From NCBI GenBank assembly GCA_036785705.1, contig JAWUZG010000357.1, forward strand, positions 434,001 to 498,000: a stretch of 64,000 bases of DNA. The letters are read 5' to 3'. This document shows positions 12,401 to 24,400 of the stretch, piece after piece (within the stretch, counting starts at the first letter, position 1; each line of letters begins with the position of its first letter). The notes below the pieces were generated by a model. It saw only the letters and a program-made list of their open reading frames with translations. It did not search any database and was not told where the DNA came from. The DNA is from Acanthornis magna. Taxonomy: Eukaryota; Chordata; Aves; Passeriformes; Acanthizidae. The translations under genes were made by a program, and so were the position numbers.

Positions 12401-15400
12401 AGTGTCAGAGTGGAGGTGGGGGGACACGGGGGGGCACTGGGGGGCACACTCTATCAATGCTGAGTCATCCTTGGGTACCACCACTCCCACCGCTTGGGTA
12501 CCACTCCCACCGGGATGCTCCCCCAACGGCAGGTGAAGCCCCCCAGAACCCCGGGCAGGAGGTCTCTCCCCTTGTCCCCCACCCCACGGGTGGGTGGGTC
12601 CCCCCTAGATCCCCCCAGGACCCCCCACCCACTCGGGACCCAGCGGGGCTGCAGGTGTCGTGTGGCTCCCCCCTTCCCCAGGGCGGGTGGGCGGGGCGAG
12701 GGGCCGAGCCGAGCGAAGCGCGGGGGGGCCGAGCGGAGCCCAACTCACCGATGCCCCCCGGCTCGTCCCGCTGCCGCCGCCAGTACCACACCAGGGCGAG
12801 GGATGCCGCGTGTCCCGCCGCCACCAGCGATGGGAACAGGGACCCGGTGTCCTCCATGCGGGACACGGGACGGGCTCGGCACCGGCCGGGCTCGGCGGGT
12901 CAGGGACGGACCAGCGCCCGCCCCCACGGGGCAGCGCCCGCTCCGCCTTAACCCCTCCCGAACCGCGGCGCGGAGACGCCTCCTGCCCGTCGCACCGGCA
13001 AGGCCCCCCCGTGTCCCCCCCCATCCCGTGCCTTCCCCCCCCCCGCTCCTTGAGTGTTCCCTTCATCCCGGCTTTTTATATCCCGGGACAAGGCGCCTCG
13101 GCGGCGCCAGCCCCCCCCGTCCCCATTCTTTCCGCACCCCCACGGGTCTCACCCACCCGGTACAATCTTCATGGGCAGGCAGGGTGCGGGCAGGTGCGGG
13201 CAGGGTGCGGACAGGTGCGGAGCGCGGAGCGAGGGCGCAGCGCGGGTCCGCCGGTGGCGGCGGGGGCGGGGGGGGCGGGCAGGGAGCGGGTGTCGATATA
13301 AATAACCGGGGCCCGTCACCAAGCCCGAGTTAGAACATGACACGGGTGGGGGCGGGACGGGGCGACCGCGGCGGCGCCCCAGGACCCCCGGACCCCCGGC
13401 AGCGGGGCGGGTCACCCGGCCGTCACCTCGGGGGTCGCCGTTATACCGGGACTAAGGGCCTTGGCACGACCCCGCCGCCGATGGAGGCCGACCCGCCGGC
13501 CTGGGGGAAAATGGGGCCGCTGGGGGGGTACCGGGATCCCCTCCGTCCCGCGGGGACCCCTCAGCCCCCCGCCGCCGGAGCGACCCCGTCCCCGCGAGCC
13601 GTGACTCCAGGCCGGGTTTTCCGGCAGCGGCTCCCGGGGCGGAGGGAAAGCCTGGAGCCGGATCCCCTGCCACGGCGGGACTGGACGGGACGGCCGAGGC
13701 TCTGCCATCGTGCCCCACGCGAGGATCGGGCGGCGACCGCAGCCCCCGAGCGCAGCGCGACATGTGACACCCGGGCCAGAGCTCGGGAGAACAACCCCCC
13801 CGCTCCCCACGGGACGTGGGTGCTGCTGGGACCCGCACCCACGGGGCAGCAGCGCCGCGGGCCCGGCCCCCCCGCCGGCCGGTGACTCACGGCGCTGGCA
13901 GGGACCGGGCTCGGCGCCTCCGGGCTGGAAACTTGGACCGGAGGCGGCTGCCCACGGCCACGGGCTGACTCACAGCCCGGGGGGATCGGGGGGGCCCTCT
14001 CCACCGCCTCGGGGCGACACCGCAGCTGCCCCGCCCGGGGGGGTGGGACACCGGACGCCCCGCACCCCCGCCGGGTCCAGCTGCCGCCGATCGTGTGTCG
14101 GGATCGCGTGTCGCCAGGGAGGCGGGGTTGGGGACCCCCCCGCGGTCGCAGCCCCCTCCCCACCAGCACTGCCCGCCCCAGCTGCCGCCGTCTGTCCGAC
14201 CCACCCTGGGCCCAGTGGGGACCTCGGGGCGCAAAGTCCCCACGGAATGACCCCCCCAGCGTGGCCCCTCTAAAGCGCTGCACCCCACAGCAGGGGCACC
14301 CCACGGCACAGCCCCCCAGAGCACGGCCCCCCAGAGCACGGCCCCCCAGAGCACGGCCCCCCAGAGCACGGCCCAGCTTCCCCACGGCACAGCCCCCTCC
14401 CCACCATGGTGGAGCCCGGGAGGGCAGCAGCAATGACACCCCTGCAGCGCCCAGGGTCTCATCACCCCACCGGCCTCTTGGGGACCCCGGGAAGCCCCCC
14501 CCCCTGCACCGCGGTGCCCCCCACACCCCGTGATCCCCCAGAGACCACAGGGTCTCCATGGGGTCAAGGGGGCACAGCAAGGAGCCCCCCCCAGGGCCCT
14601 CCTCCCTCCCCAGATGGCACAGGGGCCTGCAGGTATCCCCCACCCCATCCTTGGCCGGGGGGGTTTAGGGGGGCTTAAGGACTTGTCCCAGACCTCCCGT
14701 GCGAGCAGAGAGGCTCGAGTGCCCCCACCCACGAGTGCACCAGGAGCACCCCGGGCCGCTGATTGATACCTGTGGCCGGGCTGGGCTGGGGGGGCGGCCG
14801 GGACACCCCCTGCCCTGCAGTGACAGCGATGGCTTCCACGTGCCCCTCGCCCTCGTCCTTCCTGCGGTAGAGCCTCTCACCGGCAGCAGGCCGTGCCCGG
14901 TGGGTGCCAGCGCCGGCGGCGGCGGTGGCACGCCGGACCTCGGGGCGGGGGACGGCGGGCCGTGGGACGCGCTGCAGGGAGCGAGGGACGACGTCCGGCG
15001 GCAGGCGCAGGTACTGGCGCAGGTGGGCGACACCGGCGTCGGTCAGGTACCAGTAGAGGTGTCGCCAGGCCGCCGTTTGTCGCACGAGGCCGCGGGAGCG
15101 CAGCGAGGCCATGGCGCGCCGAACCTCCACGTTGGCCACGCCGGGCAGCTGCGGGTGGGTGCGCCGGGGGCACCCGTCCCGCTCCCCGACCAGGACACCC
15201 TCACGGAACAGCAGCTCCAGGATGGAGCGGAGCCGCTCCAGCGGCATCAGCATCCCCGCCACCATGGCGCGGGTGGCACGGCACAGGGCACGGCACAAGG
15301 CACAGGGCACAGGGCTCGGTTATGTCTCACCCAGCACAGCTCAACAGAGTCCAGTACAGCTCCGTATGGTACAGCCCAGTAAGGTCCGGTACAGCCCAGT

Positions 15401-18400
15401 ATGGCCCGGCACAGCCCAGTATGGCCCAGCACAGCCCAGCTCAGTATGGTCCAGTACAGCCCAGTACGCTCCAACACGGCTCCGTACGGTGCAGCCCAGC
15501 CCAGTATGGTCCAGTTCGGCTCGGTATGGCCCGGCGCAGCCCAGTACAGTCCAGTACAGCCCCGTATGGCCCGGCACGTCCCGGCGCGATCCGACACGGC
15601 GCGGCGCTGGCTGCCGGCACGGCGGGAGCGGCTGCAGCTCCACCCCCGGTCGGGGGGGTCGGGGAGGGCCCCAGGCCCAGCCCTGACTCACCACCGGCCC
15701 CTCCCCGGCCCCGGCTCCCGCCCGGGGGGGGCACGGCCGGAGCCGCCTCCCCGTTCCCCCCCCGCCCCGACCCACCCGGCCGGTTCCTGCGTGGGAACCC
15801 CCGCGGGTCCCGCCCCGCCCCCGCCCCGGGACCGGCCCCGTGGGGTGCCCGGGGGGACCCTGGGCCCGGGGGGTGTCCCTGAGCCGCGGGGGTCCCTGAG
15901 CTTGGAGGGGTCCCTGAGCCGCGGGGATCCTTGAGCCCGGGGGGAGGGGGACACTGAGCTGCGGGGGTCCCTGAGGTTTGGAGGGGCACCCTGAGCCTGG
16001 GGATGGACCCTGAGCCGCGGGTGTCCCTGAGCTCCGGAGAGGACGGCGAGCCCGGGGATCCCTGAGAGCGGGGAGGGGTGGGCCTGAGCCGGGCACGGCC
16101 CCTCCGCTCTCGCCCGAGCATCCCGCACTGGGGTCGGGCAGGGGGCGAGCAGGTGCATGGGCATGGGTGCGGGCAGGGGCACAGGCACGGCTCGGCAGCC
16201 ACATCCTGCCACGTCAATATTTGCTCTGCTCCTGCCCCTGTTTGTCCCGGCAGCCCCAGGGGGACCCCACGTCCCCCACGCTCCCCGGCAGTGGCACAGC
16301 CGCGGCGGTGGCACAGCTGTGCCACACCACGCCCTCCGGGTGGCAGGTGGGGACGAGGCAGCTGCCCCCCGCCCGACCCCCCCGGCACCGAGAACCGCCC
16401 AACAACCTCCACCGGCACGGTGGGGACCCCAGCACGGCCCCCGGCGCAGCAGAGGGACCCCCAACACCGCTGCAGGAAGAGCCCCGGCACGGGGGACTCC
16501 CCCACTCCACGGCCATACCCAGAGGGGTGTGGGGGTGGCATCCACATCATAAAGCAGGAGGGACGAACTGGGGTGCCAGGGTGTCCCCCACGCTGGGGGA
16601 TCCCAGGCCCACAGACCCCAAAATGGGAGGACCCCCCCAGAGCTCCCCCCAGCCAAGGACAGTGAGGTCGGGGCACAGGGACACTGCAAGGCCTCAGCAG
16701 GAGCCCCCCGGTAGCATTGAGGGAATGGAGGGGCACCACCCCCGGCACCCCCGTCCCTGCCTATGGCTCTACTGGGGTTCACTGGGATTACTGGTGGGGA
16801 GCAGTGACCCAGCCACGGGGTGCTGCTGCTGGTGGGGCGCCCATCCCAGAGCTGCCAGGCCCCGGGGGTCCCAAACCCGCGGGGGCTGATGTAAATGGGG
16901 TGGGCCCCCACCAGGACTTGCACAACTTCCCCATCCCGGAGGGCAGAGCTGGGTGGGGGAGTGATACTCCCCTTGTGAGGGCCTCTGTCACCAGGGCCCC
17001 AGCACAGCTGGTGCAGGGGCACTGGGAGCACTGGGAGCACTGGGGTGTCCAGAGCCCCCCAAAGGGAATCCCTTGGGAGACCACCAGTTACCTGCCCGAG
17101 CCCCACCTCGGCATGCCCAGACCCACGGAGCCCCACAGCACCCCAGGACCCCAGCAGGGTGGGATAGATGGCAGGAGCTGGGGGGGGCAGCGGCTGGGGG
17201 TATAGAGAGGGGAAGTGATGGGGGGCACAGATGGGGGCAGGAATGGGGGCAAATATAGGGGGGCAGAGATGCGAAATGATGGGGAGCATCAATGGGGGAG
17301 CGAGGGTGTCTGAGATGGAGGAAGCAATGGGGACATCTGTAGGGAAGGGATGGGGGCAGCGATGGGGGGCAGCAGGAGCGTGTCCCCCCAGCCGTGGCCC
17401 CGCATCCCCAGCCCGCAGCGGGGTCACGGCCGCGCCGGCGGCTCCCTCCGGGAAGTGCCGCGTCAGCGCCCGCCGCCCGCCGTGATCCAACGCGATGTGA
17501 CAGCGGGGCCATCGCCAGCGTCCCGCCGCTGCCCCGTGCTGGGCAGGGCGCCGGCACCGCCCCGCACCCACCGGGGAAGAGCCTTCCCGCACCGGCCCCG
17601 CAGCTCCGCTCACCGCGGCGCATCTCGGGGGGGCCGGGAGCACCGGCTGCCGGCACGCGGCGCTGGGGACACCCCCCAACCCCGGCCCCGTGCACCCCCT
17701 GCGCCCCCCACCCCTCCGACACACGGCCCACGGAACCCTCGGGCAGCCCGGCGGGGGGCAGCCCCCAAATCTGGGGCGGGCAGCGGTTGTGGCAGCGGCT
17801 TCTGGCCACGGGCCCGGCGCTGCCCTCCCGGTGCCGGTGCCAGCGCCGGTGCCGGTGCCAGTGCTGGGGTCTGGCGGGGCCGCAGGGCTCCCCGTGCCCA
17901 GCGGAACAAAGCCGCGGCTGTTTGCGGAGGGCACCGCGGCCAGAAACAGACTCATAATGAGGCCGGTGCCGGCGGGGGTCCCGGCGCCGGCAGGGGTCCC
18001 GGCGCCGGCGGGGGTCCCGGCGCCGGCGGGGGTCCCGGTGCTGGGACGGTTCTCACCGTAAATCAGCCTCGCCGCAGCCCGGGCTTCGCGGGAGGGGACA
18101 CGACCCGGCATTCCCTCGCTGGGGCCTGCGGCATCACCACGGCTGCGGGCGCCCCGACCCTGCCGGGGTTCATCCCGACCCTGCCGGGGTCCATCCCGAC
18201 CCTGCCGGGGTCCATCCCGACCCTGCCGGGGTCCATCCCGACCCTGCCGGGGTTCATCCCGACCCTGCCGGGGTCCATCCCATCCCGACCCTCGCTGACT
18301 TCACCCTGACGCTCCCGGGGCCCATCCCGACTTTCCCGGGGCCCATCCCATCCCGACCCTCGCTGACTTCATCCCCACTCTCCCGCGGCCCATCCCCTCT

Positions 18401-21400
18401 CTCGCCGGGCACATGCCGACCCTCGCCGGGCTCCGTTCCAGCCCGACCCCCGCCCGGTGGCTCGCTGCGGTGCCGGGCCCCCCGGTGGCTCTCTGCCCGC
18501 TGCGGTGACACAGGGGCCGGTGGCCGCCAGCAGCCCCGTGACCGGCATCCGCCGGCGCCCGTTACTCACGCCCCAGCGCGCCGGCTCTGCAGCACGGCTC
18601 GGTAACACGGCACCGGCACGGCGCTGCCCGGCAGAGGCCTGCTGACACCGAGTAACTCTGAGTGATGCCGGGACATCCTCGGTGATGCCTGAGCGTCCCC
18701 GGCGACCCCCGCGCTCCTGCCTGCGCTGCGACACTGCCACAGGAGGGATGCGGCGCGGCTGGAGCTCCCCGGGACGCGAGCCCCCCCCGCGGGACGCGGA
18801 ACTCTCCCCGGGACGCGGAGTCCTCGCCTGTCCCCGCGGGCCTGGCCCCGGGACCCCTCCCGGTGTCCCCTCCCCCGATACCTTTGAGGGAGGCGATCTC
18901 GTGGTGGATGCCCCGCGCCCCCTCCATGGCCGCCCGGGCTCCCGCACGCTGCCGGCCGGTCCCGCAGCCCCGGGGCGGGTCCGTCCCGCCCCCCCGGCCG
19001 CGGCCCCGCCCCACCGCCGCAGCCCCCCGCCCCTGCGGCACCGACACCGCCCCCCCGCCACCGGCTGGGACCGGCCCCGCAGACCCCCGGCACGGCAGAG
19101 TCCCAGCAGAGACCCCCCATCAACAACACAGCCCCCCCCCAAAGCACAGCCCCCCAAGGACAGCACAGCCCCCCCACCAGCACGGTCCCACCGCCCAGAC
19201 CCCCGTGCAGCACAGACCCCCCACCAGCACGGCCTCACCTCCCACCCAGCACACACAGCGCCCCCCACGACCACCCCCCATTCCAGTACAGCCCCCCAAC
19301 CTCACTCAGCCCAGCTGCCCCAGCAGTGGGGCTCATCCCCGGGGCGGGGGGCTGCAGTCCAGCTCTGCCCCGCCAGCAGTGGGGTGGGGGTCTGTCCCTG
19401 AGGGGGGCAGGGGAGCCCCCCAGCTCGCCCTGCTGGCAGCACTGTCTGGGGGGGCTGGCGGGGGCTCCTGGCACGGTGCCAGCTGGTGGTGCCAGGCCTC
19501 AGCCTCAGCTCCGCGTGGCCACAGCAGCCCCAAGGCCAGCCGGGAACAGCCGCCGCACTGCGGCCACCGTGGCCACCAGCCAGCCCTGGGGACATCGGGA
19601 GCACAGCCACCACACTGTGGCCACCAGCCACCCACAACCCTGGGTACACCAGGAGGGGCTGTGGCATGGCCACCATGCTGTGACCACTGGCCAGCCCTGG
19701 GGACATCGGGAGGGACTCAGCACAGCCCCTCCACGACAGCCACTGGTCAATCCCCAAGCCCCAGGGACACCAGGAAAGACTCAGCACAGCCACTGTGGCC
19801 ACTGTGGCCACCACACCGCATTCACCCGAGAGCCCTGGGCACAGAGAAATACCCTGACACTGTTACCACCCTGTAATCACTGCAGCCACATCCAGTCCCT
19901 GAGCCCCAGGCACGCCAGGAGACATTGCGGAATGGCCACCACACCGTGGCCACTGGCCAGCCCTGGGGACATCGGGAGGGACTCAGCACAGCCCCTCCAC
20001 CACAGCCACTGGTCAACCCCCAAGCCCCAGGGACACCAGGAGAGACCCAGCACAGCCACCAGCCACTGTGGCCACTGTGGCCACCACACCGCATCCACCC
20101 CCAGAGCCCTGGGCACAGAGAAATACCCTGACACTGCCACCACCCTGCAATCACTGCAGCCACATCCAGTCCCTGAGCCCCAGGCACGCCGGGAGAGATT
20201 GCAGAATGGCCACCACATCGTGGCCACTGTGGCCACCAGCCAGCCCTGGGGACACCAGGAGGCCACCACACTGTAGCCACCATAGCTGCTGGCCAGCACA
20301 CTGAGGACACTGGCCAGACCATGAGCCCCACAGACATCAGGAGGGACTCCAGCATAGGCACTGCACTGCAGCCACCATGGCCACTGCGGCCACCAGCCAC
20401 TCCCAGGTCCCCAGGGACAGCCGGAGGGATCCCAGCATGGACAGCAGCCAGCCCCCAAGCCCCAGGGATACCAGGAGGGACACTATCACTGCAGCCACTG
20501 TCCACTCCCAGGGACACCGGGAAGGACTGTGGCATGGCCACTGCACTGTGACCACTGTGACCACGAGCCAGCTGCAGGGACGCTGGGACGGACCCTGGCA
20601 TGGTCACCACACCTGGTGAAGGGCTGGGGTGTCCCAGCTGTCCCCCACAGGTGACTGTAGATGAACACTGTGCCAAGCCTGGGGCCCAGCTGCTGCAGTG
20701 ACAGTGACAGTGGTGGTGGTGGTGGTGGCAGTGGGGACAGTGTCCTCCAGCTTGGTTTCAATGCCCACCGGGCACTGTGCCACAGTAACAGCTCTAATGG
20801 AGAAATTAATTTCCGGGCCCCCATCTCACCCGGGGACCCTGGGGACCCCCGGCACTCAGCCCCATGCCAGGCCCACCACCAGCTCTGCCCCTGCCCCATG
20901 GATGGCAGAGTCCCTGGCAGTGGGTGCTGGGTCCCCTAGGGCTCTGAGCCTCAGGGATGGCACGTGCCAGCCGCGCTGGCATCCATCACCAGCTCCGATG
21001 GGCTCTGTGCCCACCGCCACTGTGTCATCCTTCCCGCCTGCCCGGCCTTGTGACGCTTCCCGGCCGTGCTGGCTCAGCCCTGACATCACCACCCCTCCAG
21101 ACAAACTGCCCTCTGGCCACTCAGCCGCCGGGCACCGCCACCCACCCCACGGGCCGTGGCACCAAACCCACCAGCACCTGGCGAGGGGTGACAGGAGCCC
21201 CCACTCTGGGTCCCACACCCACCGACACCCAGCGAGTGACACCAAACCCACCAGCACCTGGCGAGGGGTGACAGGAGCCCCACTCTGGGTCCCACACCCA
21301 CCGGCACCCAGCGAGTGACACCAAACCCGCCAGCACCTGGCGAGGGGTGGCAGGAGCCCCCACTCTGGGTCCCACACCCACCGGCACCCAGCGAGTGACA

Positions 21401-24400
21401 CCAAACCCACCAGCACCCGGCGAGGGGTGACAGGAGCCCCACTCTGGGTCCCACACCCACCGGCACCTGGCGAGTGACACCAAACCCGCCAGCACCTGGC
21501 GAGGGGTGGCAGGAGCCCCCACTCTGGGTCCCACACCCACCGGCACCCAGCGAGTGACACCAAACCCTCTGACACTCAGTGAGAAGGGACTGTGTGGTGA
21601 CACTGAACCCAGCCTGTGTCACCAGCACCGAACCCGCTGGCACCAAGCAAGGTGGGATCACATGGCGGTACCGAACTTGACAGCACCTGGCAAGGTGGGA
21701 CAGAATGGTGACACCAAACACCTGCACCAGGACCTACAGCACCTAACCTGCCGGCACAGGGTGAGGTGGGACAGCATGGTGACACTGAACCTGCTGGCAC
21801 TCGGTGAGGTGGGACCACAGGGTGACACTGAACCTGCTGGCACTCAGTGAGGTGGGACAGCATGGTGACACTGAACCTGCCGGCACTCGGTGAGGTGGGA
21901 CAGCATGGTGACACTGAACCTGCCGGCACTCGGTGAGGTGGGACAGCATGGTGACACTGAACCTGCTGGCACAGGGTGAGGTGGGACAGCATGGTGACAC
22001 TGAACCTGCCGGCACTCGGTGAGGTGGGACAGCATGGTGACACTGAACCTGCCGGCACTCGGTGAGGTGGGACAGCATGGTGACACTGAACCTGCCGGCA
22101 CTCGGTGAGGTGGGACAGCATGGTGACACTGAACCTGCCGGCACTCGGTGAGGTGGGACCACAGGGTGACACTGAACCTGCTGGCACTCGGTGAGGTGGG
22201 ACAGAATGGTGACACTGAACCTGCTGGCACTCAGTGAGGTGGGAGCAGAATGACACCAAACTCCCACGTCGGGACCCACAAAACCAAAGCCACCAGCATC
22301 CAGCACGGTGGGACAGCATGGTGACAATGAACACCTGCCAGCACCCGGCAAGGTGGGACAGCATGGTGACAATGAACACCTGACGAGGTGGGACAGCATG
22401 GTGACAATGAGCACCTGCCAGCACCCGGCACGGTGGGACCACACCGTGACACTGAACCCCTGCCACATGCCCAGCCCCACCAGCCAAGCCACACCAACCT
22501 GTCCCACAGTGCCCTGGCACCGCTGAGGGACAACAGCTGCCGAACTGTGTGCCATCCCTGCCGGTGGCACCCGGACTGTGACGAAAAGTGCCAGGCTTGG
22601 GCTGTGGAGCTACTCCGGACAGCACCGGGATCCCTCAGCCTGGGGACACCGGCACTGTGGCACAGCTGGCGGTGGCACCAAGCAGGAGCTGCAGGCTGAG
22701 GGCACCGTTCCCACCGCCCCGACCCTGGGGTCCTGCTCCGGTGGGAGCAGCCAGAATCCCTCATCCCGAGGACCCCCGGCGTGGGGCCGGGGGGGCTGCC
22801 CCCGCAGGCAGCACCGCTCCCATGTAAGGGCATGGCCGCGGCCGCTGCCGGCCCCACGCCGCGACACCGGGGCGCCCTCGGCCACGCGCAGGCACCGGGG
22901 GGCACCGCGGGGAGCACCGCGTCAGACCCACCACCCAGCGCGGGGCTCGCACCCCGCGAGGCCACCGGTGCCACCGGTGATAGCAATGCCACCAGTGACA
23001 GCAATGCCACCGGTGCCACAGCCGAGCACCGGAGCTCCGCCGCCCCCGCCGCCGTACCCTCACCGCCCGTGCCCCCTCCGCGCCCCCCTCAGCCACCCGG
23101 CAGCACCCCTGTCCCCAGACCACTCGGAGGGACCCCCCCGCCCCGCCACACCGCCCCCGATCCCGCCGGGGGACACCGATCCCGCCGGGACAGCCCCCCG
23201 CCCCTCCGCGGGCACCGAGCCCCCGGCGAGGACAGCGGCCCGGGGGGCTCCCCGTGGGGCTCCCCGTGGGGTCCGCGGTGCCGGGCCGTGTCCCCCGGCC
23301 CCCCGCCCGCCCCCCCCGCCCGGGCCGGGGCTGGCGGTGCCCGTCGTGCCCAATTATGGGAATGAGCGGCCGCGCTCCCCCGCGGCCCCCCCGCGGCCGG
23401 CGCCCCACTGCGCCCCCCGGCCGGCCCGCGGTGGGGCAGGGGTCCCGTACCCTTATAGCGCTCCCGCACGTCCTCGTAGGCCTGGATGAAGTCCTGCTCT
23501 TCGGGCGCGGGAGGGGGGCCGGCGGCGGCCATGGCGGCGGAGGGCGGCGGTGGGGGGCGAGGGGGGGTGCCGGGGCCGGGGTCCGGCGTGCCCGGCGTGT
23601 CCGGCGTGTCCGGCGGCTCGGCGGCCCCGCACCCCGCGGCTGGGCAGGGGCACGGGACGGGACTAGGGACGGGACAGGGGACGGGACAGGGGACGGGACG
23701 TGCCCCCGCCCAGCCCTTTAAAGGAACCGCCGGACACCGCCCCGACGCGCGCCGTGACCCGCGCGGAAACGGCACCCACGGGCACGGCACCGAGGGGCAG
23801 GGCACCCACGAACACGGCACCGAGAGGAAGGGCACCCACGGACACGGCACCGAGAGGAAGGGCACCCACGGACACGGCACCGAGGGGCAGGGCACCCACG
23901 GGCACGGCACCCAGGGGCAGGGCACCCACGGACACGGCACCGAGGGGCAAGGCACCCACGGGCACGGCACCCACGGGCACGGCACCGAGGGGCCGGGCAC
24001 CCACGGACACGGCACCGAGGGGCCGGGCACCCACGGACACGGCACCGAGGGGCCGGGCACCCACGGACACGGCACCCAGGGGCAGGGCACCCACGAACAC
24101 GGCACCGAGGGGCAGGGCACCCACGGGCACGGCATAGAGGGGCAGGGCACCCCTCGGGGCAGGGCACCCCGCGGGGGACGGACACCCCATGGGGCATCGG
24201 CCAAGTGGAATCCTCTGCGCCCCCCAAACGAGTCACACGGTGCGGGGGATGTGGCACTGCCCGGACCCCGATACTGCTGGCCCCGGCCGCGGGGTGCCCA
24301 GAGGAGCACAAGGGGGGCGAGGGGTGGGTGACAAAGGACAGGGATAGCGGGTGATAGGGGACACTGTGGGGCTGGGGACGCAGGTGATGAGGGATGGGGT